36,483 nucleotides of DNA from Curtobacterium sp. Leaf261 (GTDB taxonomy: Bacteria; Actinomycetota; Actinomycetes; Actinomycetales; Microbacteriaceae), in NCBI RefSeq assembly GCF_001422205.1, contig NZ_LMMJ01000011.1, forward strand, positions 115,536 to 152,018. Reading direction: 5' to 3'. The translations under genes were made by a program, and so were the position numbers. Under the pieces are notes generated by a model that was not told where the DNA came from, made no database searches, and was given only the letters and a program-made list of their open reading frames with translations. Every line of letters begins with the position of its first letter. Position 1 is the first letter of the stretch. Shown piece after piece: positions 8,280 to 16,198 of the stretch.

Positions 8280-9249
8280 CGAATCCCTCTCCGGTGAGCG
8301 CGACGAAGAGGTCTTCGAGCGTGCCGCCGCCGACGGCGAGACCGCGGACGCGGACGCCCGCCTCGACGAGTGCGCGGGTGATGTCCTCCGGCTGGGCATC
8401 GGACGGGAGGCCCGCCACCACCCCGTCGGATCGGCTCGCCTCGTCGACGGGGAGACCTATGCGGCTGAGGACGGCGCGTGCCGCGTCGACGTCCGGCGTG
8501 CGGACCGTCACCTGGCTGGACCCGGCGCGGCGGAGGTCGTCGAGGGAACCCTGCGCGACGATCTTGCCGGTGCGCATCACGGCCGCGTGGGTGCAGACCT
8601 GCTCGATCTCGGCGAGCAGGTGGCTCGAGACGAAGATCGTCGTGCCGTCGGACGCGAGCGAGCGGATGAGGTTCCGGACCTCGCGGGTGCCCTGCGGGTC
8701 GAGGCCGTTCGTCGGCTCGTCGAGCACCAGCAGGTCGCGGGGTGCGAGCAGTGCGTTCGCGAGGCCCAGGCGCTGCTTCATGCCGAGCGAGTAGGCGTGC
8801 GCCTTCTTGTCGGCGGCGTGGGTGAGGCCGACGCGGTCGAGCGCGAGGTCGACCCGTGCCGTCCGCGTCGCCGGTGACGAGCGCGGATCGGCGGCGTCGA
8901 AGCGGTGCAGGTTCGCCCGGCCCGAGAGGAACGGGGCGAACGCCGGACCCTCGACGAGCGCGCCGACCCGGGGAAGGACGCTGTGGAGCGCCTTCGGCAT
9001 CGGTTCCCCGAGCACCTCGATCGTGCCGGTCGTCGCGCTCGACAGGCCGAGCAGCATGCGGATGGTCGTCGTCTTGCCGGAGCCGTTCGGACCGAGGAAC
9101 CCGAACACAGAGCCGCGGGGGACGGCCAGGTCGATGCCGTCCACCGCGTGCTGCTTGCGGAAGGTCTTCCGGAGGTCGGTCGTGCGGATCGCCAGCGGCG
9201 CGCTCGTCGTCAGCGCGTCGGTCAGCTGCGCCGTGGCTCCGTCGGGCAC
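8266..9249 (-). CDS. ABC transporter ATP-binding protein (327 aa)
   Basis: Motor subunit for the permease that overlaps it downstream. Walker A GPNGSGKTT is at residues 53-61, the signature YSLGMKQ at 153-159, and Walker B LLVLDEP with Asp177-Glu178, followed by TNGLDPQG (D-loop) and an H-loop His in VSSHLL. The extra C-terminal domain (about 220-327) is typical of the drug/lipid exporter (DrrA/NatA-like) class. The start is a GTG, 4 bp after the stop of the LolA-like gene. The nearest homologues are probably antibiotic, lantibiotic or lipid exporters, but this is not decidable from sequence alone. Confidence 0.93.
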   Translation of the reverse strand: MPDGATAQLTDALTTSAPLAIRTTDLRKTFRKQHAVDGIDLAVPRGSVFGFLGPNGSGKTTTIRMLLGLSSATTGTIEVLGEPMPKALHSVLPRVGALVEGPAFAPFLSGRANLHRFDAADPRSSPATRTARVDLALDRVGLTHAADKKAHAYSLGMKQRLGLANALLAPRDLLVLDEPTNGLDPQGTREVRNLIRSLASDGTTIFVSSHLLAEIEQVCTHAAVMRTGKIVAQGSLDDLRRAGSSQVTVRTPDVDAARAVLSRIGLPVDEASRSDGVVAGLPSDAQPEDITRALVEAGVRVRGLAVGGGTLEDLFVALTGEGFDVAG

Positions 9250-9253
9250 GCGG

Positions 9254-10336
9254 CTACTTCGCTGCGGCGACGAGGTCCGCCACGGGCACGGCGCCCGCGA
9301 GGACCCGACCGTCGTCGGCGATGTACACCGACACGAGCGAGGTCTGGAGTGCCCGGCCGCCGTCGACCTGCTTGGTGAGTTGGTTCAGGAGCTGCACGCC
9401 GTCGGCACCGGTCTTCGTCGTGTCGAACGTCCCAGCGGGGAGCGTCGCGATGGTGCTCCATCCCGTTCCGGTCGTCGTCGGACGGGCGTGTCCGGCGCCG
9501 TTGGCGGCACCGTGGTGCATCCCGCGGTGGTGTCCAGAGGCGTCCGAGAGGTCCTTCGTCTTCACGGTCGCGCCGGACGGCGGGGTGAAGTCGAAGAGCT
9601 GGGCGTCCGGGGTGCCGTAGTCGATGCTCGTGTACCCGACGGAGACGGCGGGCTTCGACTGTCCCTTCGCGTCGACGGCGGCGCTGAGCGGGAGTCCGGT
9701 CTTCTTGTCGATCGCCAGGGTGACGTCCTGCACGAGCGTCGACGAGCTCTTCGGGGTCAGGACGATCCGCCACGCGCTCTGCCCGGCGACCTTGGTCGAG
9801 GTGGGTGCCCCGACCTTGGTGCTCGGGGTGATCGCCGCGATGGCTTTCCTCGCGATGTCGGACGGTGTCGTGGTGCCGGTCGTCGTGTCCGCGGCGGCAC
9901 GCTTCGTCGGGAGGGTGAGCTCCGTCGCGCGCTGGGCCTTGGAGTCCCAGGTCCAGACGGTCTTCCCGTTGACGACGACGTCACGCTCGGCGAGCTGGTC
10001 GAGGACCTGCACGCGGGCCTTCGTGGCACCGTCGACGTAGACGCGTGCCGAGTGCGAGGTGGTGAGGAGGTCGAGGACGTCCGACGCGCTCGACTCGACC
10101 GAGCTCCCGCCGGAGCTGCCCGCGGAGGACGGCAGGCTCGGCAGGCCGAGGTCCGCGGTCTGGGTGACCTTGCCCGAGTACGCCAGGTCCTTGGTCTTCG
10201 CGACGCTCGTGAGCACCGATGCTGCACTCGGGGTGTCCGAGGACGAGGGTGCGGCGTTGGCGACGGCAGGGGCCACGATCGCGCCGGCCACGACGACAGG
10301 GGCGATGACGGCGGGGAGCCAGGCGGATTTCTTCAT
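9254..10336 (-). CDS. Secreted LolA/RseB-like (DUF2092-like) protein with a His-rich patch (360 aa)
   Basis: Residues 1-29 form a Sec signal peptide: MKK, a hydrophobic core (VIAPVVVAGAIVAPA) and an ANA-AP cleavage site; no lipobox Cys is seen. The mature part has a LolA/RseB-like half-barrel pattern: repeats of short beta strands, VVVNGKTVWTWDSKAQRATEL, and SAWRIVLTPKSS followed by LAIDKKTGLPL, which resembles DUF2092/MucB-RseB-N sequences. A linker near residues 263-285 is rich in His and Gly (GHHRGMHHG) and could bind metal. A conserved C-terminal block ends in ADDGRVLAGAVPVADLVAAAK. It heads an operon with an ABC-2 exporter. Actinobacteria lack the classic Lol pathway, so a lipid chaperone or envelope-stress sensor role is inferred. 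Confidence 0.8.
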   Translation of the reverse strand: MKKSAWLPAVIAPVVVAGAIVAPAVANAAPSSSDTPSAASVLTSVAKTKDLAYSGKVTQTADLGLPSLPSSAGSSGGSSVESSASDVLDLLTTSHSARVYVDGATKARVQVLDQLAERDVVVNGKTVWTWDSKAQRATELTLPTKRAAADTTTGTTTPSDIARKAIAAITPSTKVGAPTSTKVAGQSAWRIVLTPKSSSTLVQDVTLAIDKKTGLPLSAAVDAKGQSKPAVSVGYTSIDYGTPDAQLFDFTPPSGATVKTKDLSDASGHHRGMHHGAANGAGHARPTTTGTGWSTIATLPAGTFDTTKTGADGVQLLNQLTKQVDGGRALQTSLVSVYIADDGRVLAGAVPVADLVAAAK

Positions 10337-10485
10337 GCGGTACACCTCGGGAGGGTCGTGTCCACGCATCGCGCGGGCGTTCGAGAACGGTACGTCCGGT
10401 GTCCGTGTGAAGGCTGGGTGGTTGCGGCTCGTGACCATGGGCTCCGGGCACGCGTGAACGACCACGTCGGAAGGCCTCGTACGGC

Positions 10486-10514
10486 TTGCGTCCGGAGTAT
10501 CAGTTGCATATGTT
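10486..10514 (+). promoter_or_regulatory. Promoter of the second ABC transporter operon
   Basis: TTGCGT (10486-10491), a 17-bp spacer and TATGTT (10509-10514), with start expected near 10521, 30 nt before the ATG. This is the only AT-rich patch in the 214-bp divergent gap; the minus-strand promoter for the LolA-like gene must also lie in that gap but I could not place it. Confidence 0.5.
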
Positions 10515-10550
10515 GGTCGGGATGTTGCGACGTTGCCGAGGTCTGCGCTG

Positions 10551-11180
10551 ATGGTCGACGAGCAGGGCTCTCGGGGCTGTCCGCTGGTGGTCGCGCGAGA
10601 CGTCAGTGTGGTGGTGGACGGGCTCACGCTCCTCAGGCCGACGACGCTGACCGTCCGTCCGGGCGACGCGATGCGGCTCGTCGGCCCGAACGGCGCGGGC
10701 AAGACCACCCTGCTCCGCGTGCTCACCGGCCTCGCGACGCGCACGGGCGGACAGCTCGACTGGCCCGGTGGTCGACCGGGGCGGCGTGACGTGTCCACGC
10801 TCCTCGGCGCTCCGACACTGTTCCAGGACATGACCGTGCTCGATCACTTCCGACTCCTCGGCGCGAGCTGGGACGACGCCCGGGTCGATGCGCGTCTCGG
10901 AGCCCTGCAGGAACGATTCCGCATCGCGGAGATCCTCCGACGGTTCCCGGCGGAACTCTCATCCGGAGAGCGGCAGATGGTCGGACTCGTGTCCGCGCTC
11001 GCTCGCCCGGGGGCATTCGTCGTGCTCGACGAGCCCGAGCAACGTCTCGACGTCGAGCGTCGGCGAGTCCTCTGCAGCGTCCTCGACGACACGGCAGCCG
11101 ACGGTCGGGCTGTGCTCGTCGCGACCCACGACCCGTTGCTCATCGACACCGGGCGCGGCCGCACGGTCGACCTCGTATGA
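10551..11180 (+). CDS. ABC transporter ATP-binding protein, short form (209 aa)
   Basis: Compact ATPase: Walker A GPNGAGKT at residues 45-52, signature LSSGERQ at 136-142 (a variant of LSGGQ), Walker B FVVLDEP with Asp160-Glu161, a D-loop RLD, and switch His in ATHD. It lacks the extra C-terminal domain of the neighbouring exporter ATPase. The ATG at 10551 has GAGG 9 nt upstream; a TTG at 10533 is an in-frame alternative. The stop overlaps the start of the next gene (ATGA), so the two subunits are translationally coupled and almost certainly form one transporter. Substrate unknown. Confidence 0.9.
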   Translation: MVDEQGSRGCPLVVARDVSVVVDGLTLLRPTTLTVRPGDAMRLVGPNGAGKTTLLRVLTGLATRTGGQLDWPGGRPGRRDVSTLLGAPTLFQDMTVLDHFRLLGASWDDARVDARLGALQERFRIAEILRRFPAELSSGERQMVGLVSALARPGAFVVLDEPEQRLDVERRRVLCSVLDDTAADGRAVLVATHDPLLIDTGRGRTVDLV

Positions 11181-12643
11181 GGGCGCCGTCCGTTCCCCTG
11201 GACCGGCCACGTTCCCTGCGCAGGTCGGCGGCATGGCGCCGCGCCTCCGCGGTCCGGAGTTCCGGCACCCCGACGGTGCGACGCCTCGTCGAACCGATCT
11301 ACGTCGGTGTGCTCGTGGTCCTCGTCGTCGGTGCTCCGGCGTACCTCTGGCTGACCCGGATCACCGGCCCGGGGCTCGGGGCGATGGACCCGTCGCATCG
11401 GCACGCGCTGGTGACCGCGTCGACGTGTCTCGTCCTCGCCGGTGCAGCGTTGCTCCCGGTCGCGGTGGGGCCCGTCCGTGCGAGCCTCCCCGAGATCGCC
11501 TGGCTCATCGACGGCGCGTTCGGCGTCCGACGCGTCGTGGCCGCGCGCACCCTGGCGTGGTTCGCGGTGACGATCACACTCGGCGCGGTGGGTGCATCCA
11601 TCGCGGCGGCGGCGGACAGCGACCAGGAGCAACACCTCGCGGCGATCGCGCACGGCGTCAGCCTGGGCCTCGCCGTCGGGACCATTGCTCTGGCCTCAGC
11701 GCTCGTGCGGTCCCTGAGGTCGCGCATCGCACTCACCGTGGGGAGCGCCGCGCTGGGAGTCCTGGTCTGCGCGCTTCCGCCGTCATGGGTGGCCGGCGTG
11801 CTCGGAGCGTTCGCGGTCACGGGTGGTGGCCTGCTCTGGGGCCTGCTCGAGCGAGTGTCGTCGAGCACCCTCGACTCGGGTGCCCGCCGGAGAGCGCTGA
11901 TGGCCGGGGCGGTGCTGACGGGTGACCTCGGCGTCGCGATCGCGCCCATCCCGTCCCGGTTGCACCATTTCCGATCCCACGGCGTCCGGGTGTCCGCCTC
12001 GCTCCCCGTCCGGACGATGCTGCGTGACGGTTTCGGCCTCGCTCGACTGGGGACGGTGTCTGTGCCGGCGCTCCTGTGCATCGCGGTCATCGGCAGTGCC
12101 TGCGTCCTGCTCCCGTCGGTCGCTGTGTTCGCGATCGGGTCGTTCCTGGTCCAGCTCGGGACCGGAGTGGTGATGACGGGGTTCCGACAGCGCGTCCAGC
12201 AGGTCGGGGCGGACGACTTCGAGTCGGAGCCGTACCGCGACCGGCTGCTCTGGCACCTGCCGGTTCCACTCATCGGGGTGGTCGTCGCGCTCGCCGTCGG
12301 GGGTCTCGCAGCAGCGCTCGCTGACGGGGGAACCCCGGACGCCGTGGGTGTGTCGGCGGCACTCGTCCTGCTCGCCGTCCAGGCCGTGAGTGCGCGTGTC
12401 TGGCTGGCGTGCGGCGGGTCGGCCCCGATCTGGACGCTCTCGCCGATCGCGACGCCGCTCGGGGACTTCGCGGGTGCCGTCTTCCTGGCCTGGGGGCTGC
12501 GCGGGGCCGTTCCGAGCGCGCTGCTCTGGATCGTCGGCGAACACCAGGGACTCGTGCCTGGGGCGGTCGTCGCCGCCGCCTTCGCGATCCTCATGGCGTG
12601 GCTGGGGGTCGCCGGGCTCGTCCGGACCCGACGATCGCGGTGA
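11177..12643 (+). CDS. Polytopic membrane protein, partner of the short ABC ATPase (488 aa)
   Basis: About 10-12 hydrophobic segments are visible: IYVGVLVVLVVGAPAYLWL near residue 40; paired helices around 75-130; a cluster at 160-235; SVPALLCIAVIGSACVLL and a following helix near 295-330; then four more to the C-terminus. No recognised catalytic motif. It overlaps the ATPase gene by four bases, so the reasonable reading is the membrane subunit of a two-gene ABC system, with an unusually large permease suggesting two fused six-helix halves. I could not assign a named family; such ATPase-plus-large-permease pairs occur in Micrococcales. Confidence 0.78.
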   Translation: MRAPSVPLDRPRSLRRSAAWRRASAVRSSGTPTVRRLVEPIYVGVLVVLVVGAPAYLWLTRITGPGLGAMDPSHRHALVTASTCLVLAGAALLPVAVGPVRASLPEIAWLIDGAFGVRRVVAARTLAWFAVTITLGAVGASIAAAADSDQEQHLAAIAHGVSLGLAVGTIALASALVRSLRSRIALTVGSAALGVLVCALPPSWVAGVLGAFAVTGGGLLWGLLERVSSSTLDSGARRRALMAGAVLTGDLGVAIAPIPSRLHHFRSHGVRVSASLPVRTMLRDGFGLARLGTVSVPALLCIAVIGSACVLLPSVAVFAIGSFLVQLGTGVVMTGFRQRVQQVGADDFESEPYRDRLLWHLPVPLIGVVVALAVGGLAAALADGGTPDAVGVSAALVLLAVQAVSARVWLACGGSAPIWTLSPIATPLGDFAGAVFLAWGLRGAVPSALLWIVGEHQGLVPGAVVAAAFAILMAWLGVAGLVRTRRSR

Positions 12644-12665
12644 GGCGCACGCTGTGCCGCGGTGC

Positions 12666-12703
12666 GGACGTCGCTCGGGGATCGGCCAGCCGAGCCGACG
12701 TCC
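12666..12703 (+). terminator. Hairpin terminator after the ABC membrane protein
   Basis: GGACGTCG-CTCGG (12666-12678) pairs with CCGAG and CGACGTCC (12690-12703, one bulged C) around an 11-nt loop, 23 nt after the stop. No U-tract, as is common in high-GC actinobacteria. Confidence 0.55.
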
Positions 12704-12781
12704 TCGACGCGTCCACCGGCCAGGTCGACTCGCGGCAGAGCACGCCGGAATTCAGGTACCTCGGCCCCTAGGGCATCCCGG

Positions 12782-13309
12782 TCAGACCGCGGTGCGCCGC
12801 ACGTCGTGCAGGTGGTGCACCGGGTCGTGCACGAAGTACCGCGCCAGGGTCTCGACGGTGAACGCGCTGCCGTCGCTCCGGAGCCCGGTCCGCCCGAGGT
12901 CCTCGTCGCGGACCGCACCGAACGCCGCCGCGACACGCTCAGCCGCCTCGAACAGCTCCGCGGAGACGATCGCGGGGTCCTGCTCGGCGTAGTGGTCCTC
13001 GACGGCGGTGGCGTCCTGGTCCCAGTTCGGGAACGCCGGAGCGTCCTCGGCGAGCATCAGCGCGAGCCGCTCGTCGAACTTCCGGAGGACGTCGCGGACG
13101 TGTGCGCCGTACTCCAGCGGCGACCACGTCGCGTCGTCGGGGCGATCACGGACGTCGGCGCGGGCGAGCTCGGCGGGCCAGCCGCGGGCGTTCTCGCGCA
13201 CCAGGTCCGGGACCTGCCGGAACGCAACGGCCGGCCCGTCGTACCCGCACTCGTCACAGCGTTCGTCGAGGACCCAGGTCCAGTTCTTCGTGTCCGGTTC
13301 GATGCCCAT
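12782..13309 (-). CDS. DinB-like domain protein (175 aa)
   Basis: Matches the actinobacterial DinB-family pattern: an N-terminal DERCDECGYD zinc-ribbon-like pair of cysteines, helix 2 around WSPLEYGAHVRDVLRKFDERLALML with a metal-ligand His, and a C-terminal YFVHDPVHHLHDVR with further histidines. DinB/YfiT proteins are four-helix metal-binding bundles; some act as thiol transferases that use bacillithiol or mycothiol. The ATG at 13309 has a TACCGT -10 box six bases upstream, so it is probably leaderless, and it is divergent from the phosphatase gene 77 bp away. The exact enzyme activity is unknown. Confidence 0.85.
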   Translation of the reverse strand: MGIEPDTKNWTWVLDERCDECGYDGPAVAFRQVPDLVRENARGWPAELARADVRDRPDDATWSPLEYGAHVRDVLRKFDERLALMLAEDAPAFPNWDQDATAVEDHYAEQDPAIVSAELFEAAERVAAAFGAVRDEDLGRTGLRSDGSAFTVETLARYFVHDPVHHLHDVRRTAV

Positions 13310-13315
13310 GGCGCG

Positions 13316-13321
13316 ACGGTA
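13316..13321 (-). promoter_or_regulatory. -10 box for leaderless DinB-like gene
   Basis: Minus-strand TACCGT six bases before the ATG; the facing gene has its own -10 box 52 bp away, making a compact back-to-back promoter region. Confidence 0.55.
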
Positions 13322-13373
13322 GCAGTGCGGTGCACGACACCCGCCGTTCACCGGAGGCCCCGCTGGGGGTCAA

Positions 13374-13379
13374 TAGGGT
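13374..13379 (+). promoter_or_regulatory. -10 box for the histidine phosphatase gene
   Basis: TAGGGT ends 7 bp before the ATG at 13387. A GGAGGG lies between them but would be largely absent from an mRNA starting at the ATG. Confidence 0.5.
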
Positions 13380-13386
13380 GGAGGGC

Positions 13387-14043
13387 ATGCGCCTGCTCCT
13401 CATCCGTCATGGTCAGACCCCGGCGAACGTGTCCGGCATCCTCGAGACGACCGTCCCCGGCCCGGGGCTCACGGATCTCGGCCAGGAGCAGGCGGCCGCC
13501 CTCCCCGAGGCTCTCGCCGGCCGGGGTGTCGAGGCCGTCTTCGTATCGAACATGATCCGCACGACGCTGACCGCGCAACCGCTCCTCGACGCGCTCGGCC
13601 TCGAGCCGGTCGAGCTCCCCGGGCTCCGCGAGATCGAGGGCGGCGACCTCGAGGGTGCGAGCGACCAGGCCGCGGTCAGGGTGTACCTCGGCACGGTGCG
13701 GTCCTGGATCGACGGCGATCGGGAGCCCGGGATGCCCGGGGGTCCGAACGGGGTCGACTTCTTCACCCGGTACGACGACGCCGTCGCCCAGATCGCGTCG
13801 ACCGGGGTCGAGGTCGCCGCGGCGTTCAGTCACGGTGCCGCCATCCGCGCCTGGGCGGGCACCACGGCGCAGAACGTCGACGAGACCTTCAGCACCGGCC
13901 AGGTGCTCGAGAACACCGGGGTCGTCGAGCTCGACGGCTCCCCGGAGGCGGGCTGGCGCGTCGTGTCGTGGGAGGGTCGGCCCGTCGGTGGGGACGACCT
14001 CGTCGACGAGGGCGCCCCGGACCCGACCAGCGAAGGCTTCTAG
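13387..14043 (+). CDS. Histidine phosphatase (phosphoglycerate mutase-like) (218 aa)
   Basis: Starts directly with the phosphate-pocket motif LLLIRHGQTPAN; His8 is the phospho-accepting residue. SNMIRTTLTAQPL matches the second pocket block, REIEGGDLEG carries the acid Glu, and FSHGAAIRAW holds His149. The length fits small broad-specificity phosphatases rather than glycolytic mutases. No partner gene is near, so the substrate is unknown. The C-terminus PDPTSEGF has been copied as a 19-base block just after the stop, suggesting a recent slip duplication. Confidence 0.9.
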   Translation: MRLLLIRHGQTPANVSGILETTVPGPGLTDLGQEQAAALPEALAGRGVEAVFVSNMIRTTLTAQPLLDALGLEPVELPGLREIEGGDLEGASDQAAVRVYLGTVRSWIDGDREPGMPGGPNGVDFFTRYDDAVAQIASTGVEVAAAFSHGAAIRAWAGTTAQNVDETFSTGQVLENTGVVELDGSPEAGWRVVSWEGRPVGGDDLVDEGAPDPTSEGF

Positions 14044-14063
14044 TCCCGACCAGCGAACGCTTC
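14022..14063 (+). repeat. Short direct duplication across the phosphatase stop codon
   Basis: The 19-base CCCGACCAGCGAAGGCTTC (14022-14040) recurs at 14045-14063 with one change. Period 23 bp. Confidence 0.8.
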
Positions 14064-14097
14064 CAGGAGCGACGCACGCGGGCAGCCGGGCCGACAC

Positions 14098-14146
14098 CGG
14101 CCGGGAGGCGCGGCGGACGTCGGACCCGCACCGTCCCTCCAGTCCG
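14098..14146. repeat. Dispersed palindrome family, copy D (degenerate)
   Basis: The right arm GCACCGTCCCTCCAGTCCG (14128-14146) is identical to that of the perfect copy at 35255; the left arm (14098-14116) matches its complement at 13 of 19 positions. It lies between the convergent phosphatase and glpD genes. Confidence 0.7.
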
Positions 14147-14165
14147 TGGTCGCCTCCGGAACGGA

Positions 14166-14199
14166 CGACGCCCGCATCCCTGGCGGGATGCGGGCGTCG
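14166..14199. terminator. Perfect 15-bp hairpin between convergent genes
   Basis: CGACGCCCGCATCCC, loop TGGC, GGGATGCGGGCGTCG. It lies 19 bp from the glpD stop on the minus strand and downstream of the phosphatase on the plus strand, and could stop both transcripts. Confidence 0.75.
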
Positions 14200-14217
14200 G
14201 TGTCGGGCCGGAACGGG

Positions 14218-15975
14218 TCAGTGCGTCGCGCTGGCCGCGGAGACGTTCCCGGTCGACAGCGGCACGACGACACCGTGCGCGACCCGGAGCTCCTCGAGGG
14301 TCGCGGCGATCTCCTCGTCGCGCTCCTCGGCGGTCCAGGACAGCGACCGTCCGAGCACGTCGGCGAGCTCCGTGAGCAGCTCGATCGTGACACCGCCGAC
14401 GAACGCGAGGTTCGTGCGACGGAGCACGACGTCGGTCAGGTGCACCGCGTGCTCGCGCTCGGCGAAGAACGCGACCTCGGCCGTGGTGAGCTCGGCGTCG
14501 CTCTCGAGCGGCGTGACGGCCTGGTCGAGCAGCACGTCGATGACGTCCGTCGCCCGGGTGCCGTAGCGCGAGAGCAGACGGTCCACGGTGACCTCGTCGA
14601 GACCGTCGGCGTGTGACCGGACCCACGATGTGCGCGCCGAGTCCGTGGTCGGGAAGCCCTTGCCGCCGCCGATCGCCATGCCGAGGGTGTCGACCCTGCG
14701 GTCCACGCCGAGCCGGTCCGTCGCCTCGGTCGACAGGTGCGCCGACAGGGCCCGGAAGGTGGTCCACTTGCCACCGACCAGCGACAGGACCTTGGCGTCC
14801 GGGAGCCCGTCGATCGGGGTCTCGACGATCCGGTAGTCGCGGGACACGAACCCGGGGGCGGTGTCCTCGTGGCGGGGGAGCGGCCGGATGCCCGAGTAGC
14901 GGTACACGATGTGGTCGCGGGTGACCTCGATCTGCGGGAACACGTGCTTGACGAGGTCGAAGAAGTAGTCGACCTCCTCCTCGGTGACCTCGGTCGGCTT
15001 CGACGGGTCCGCGTCGATGTCGGTCGTCCCGATGAGCACCCGCCCCTTGAGCGGGTAGATGAGGACGATGCGGCCGTCGTTGTTCTCGAAGAAGATCTCG
15101 CGACCGCGGGTGGCCTCGAGGAGCTCGGGGTTGTCGACGACGATGTGCGAGCCCTTGGTGCCGCCCATGTACTTCGTCTCGCCGCCGAACGCCTGGTTGG
15201 TGAGGTCGGTCCACGGGCCCGAGGCGTTGATGACGACGTTCGCGGTGAACACGAACGACGTGTCGGTCTCGCGGTCGTGCAGGAGCACGCCGCCGTCCTG
15301 GGCACCGACGGCCTCGACGTAGTTCGCGCTCCGGGCGGTGGCGTCCGACCCGGTGCCGGAGCCGGCGGTCAGGCCGTCCTTGAGCACGTCGAGCGCGAGG
15401 CGCTCGGGCTCGTGCACGGAGGCGTCGTAGTAGGTGCCGGTGTACTTGAGGTCCTTGTTGAGGGCCGGCATGTCCTCGAGCGCGGCCTTCTTGGTGAGGA
15501 ACCGGTGCTTCGGGACCGACCCGCCGTCGCGCGAGAACGAGTCGTAGAGCGTCATGCCGATCTTGATGAGTGCGGCGCCGCGCTCCTTGGTGGACCGCTG
15601 CTTGTGCGTGAGCATGCGGAGCGGGGCGTTCATGATGCCGGACATCGTCGAGAAGATCGGCATCGTCGTCTGGAGCGGCTTGACGTAGTGCGGCGCGATC
15701 TTGATGAGGCCGTTGCGCTCCTGGACCGACTCGCGGACCAGGCGGAACTCGCCGTTCTCGAGGTAGCGGATGCCGCCGTGGATCATGTGGCTCGACGCCG
15801 CCGAGGCGCCGGAGCCGTAGTCGTTGCGCTCGACCAGGACGACGTCGACGCCCTGGAGTGCGAGGTCGCGGAAGGTGGCGATGCCGTTGATGCCACCGCC
15901 GATGACGAGCACCTGTGCGTTCGGTCGGTCGGTGATCGCCGTCACGGTCGGTCGCTGCGTCGTCTTCTTCGACAT
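14218..15975 (-). CDS. glpD: Glycerol-3-phosphate dehydrogenase, FAD-dependent (585 aa)
   Basis: Oxidises sn-glycerol 3-phosphate to dihydroxyacetone phosphate at the membrane, passing electrons to quinone. An N-terminal FAD Rossmann motif (VLVIGGGINGIATFRDLALQG) near residue 20 is followed by SAASSHMIHGGIRYLE, the G3P-site signature of GlpD; KGSHIVVDNPEL, ETKYMGGTK and GGKWTTFR blocks follow, and the C-terminal DAO domain ends near ATLEELR. Length is normal. The ATG at 15975 is preceded by an AGGAAGAGG site. It is divergent from a SorC regulator across a 223-bp gap holding two identical palindromes, which makes local control by that regulator likely. Confidence 0.95.
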   Translation of the reverse strand: MSKKTTQRPTVTAITDRPNAQVLVIGGGINGIATFRDLALQGVDVVLVERNDYGSGASAASSHMIHGGIRYLENGEFRLVRESVQERNGLIKIAPHYVKPLQTTMPIFSTMSGIMNAPLRMLTHKQRSTKERGAALIKIGMTLYDSFSRDGGSVPKHRFLTKKAALEDMPALNKDLKYTGTYYDASVHEPERLALDVLKDGLTAGSGTGSDATARSANYVEAVGAQDGGVLLHDRETDTSFVFTANVVINASGPWTDLTNQAFGGETKYMGGTKGSHIVVDNPELLEATRGREIFFENNDGRIVLIYPLKGRVLIGTTDIDADPSKPTEVTEEEVDYFFDLVKHVFPQIEVTRDHIVYRYSGIRPLPRHEDTAPGFVSRDYRIVETPIDGLPDAKVLSLVGGKWTTFRALSAHLSTEATDRLGVDRRVDTLGMAIGGGKGFPTTDSARTSWVRSHADGLDEVTVDRLLSRYGTRATDVIDVLLDQAVTPLESDAELTTAEVAFFAEREHAVHLTDVVLRRTNLAFVGGVTIELLTELADVLGRSLSWTAEERDEEIAATLEELRVAHGVVVPLSTGNVSAASATH

Positions 15976-16028
15976 GGGGTCGCCTCTTCCTGTGCTGCGT
16001 CGTGCTGGGTTCTTGCTCGTGTCCCTCG

Positions 16029-16057
16029 ATCCTGCGCCTGCCGACCTGGGCGGGCAA
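16029..16057 (-). promoter_or_regulatory. Putative glpD promoter
   Basis: Minus-strand TTGCCC (16052-16057), 17-bp spacer, CAGGAT (16029-16034). The operator at 16063-16078 lies 5 bp upstream of this -35. Matches to consensus are modest. Confidence 0.35.
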
Positions 16058-16062
16058 CAAGC

Positions 16063-16078
16063 CTGCACGAACGTGCAG
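16063..16078. promoter_or_regulatory. Palindromic operator 1 (CTGCACG-AA-CGTGCAG)
   Basis: A perfect 7+2+7 inverted repeat in the glpD/SorC gap. It shares the core TGCACG-N2-CGTGCA with the second site at 16148. Confidence 0.75.
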
Positions 16079-16147
16079 AGCAGCTGTGCGAGTGGTCGGG
16101 ACGGTCGCCGGACCGGACGGGAGGCACGACAATGGTCCGACGACCGG

Positions 16148-16161
16148 TGCACGTCCGTGCA
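16148..16161. promoter_or_regulatory. Palindromic operator 2 (TGCACG-TC-CGTGCA)
   Basis: A perfect 6+2+6 repeat, 37 bp before the SorC ATG. Its centre is 84 bp from that of operator 1, i.e. eight turns of B-DNA, which suits a looped tetramer of a SorC-type protein. Confidence 0.75.
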
Positions 16162-16198
16162 TGGACCGGTCCTCATCCTCTCAACGGAAGGTCGAGCG

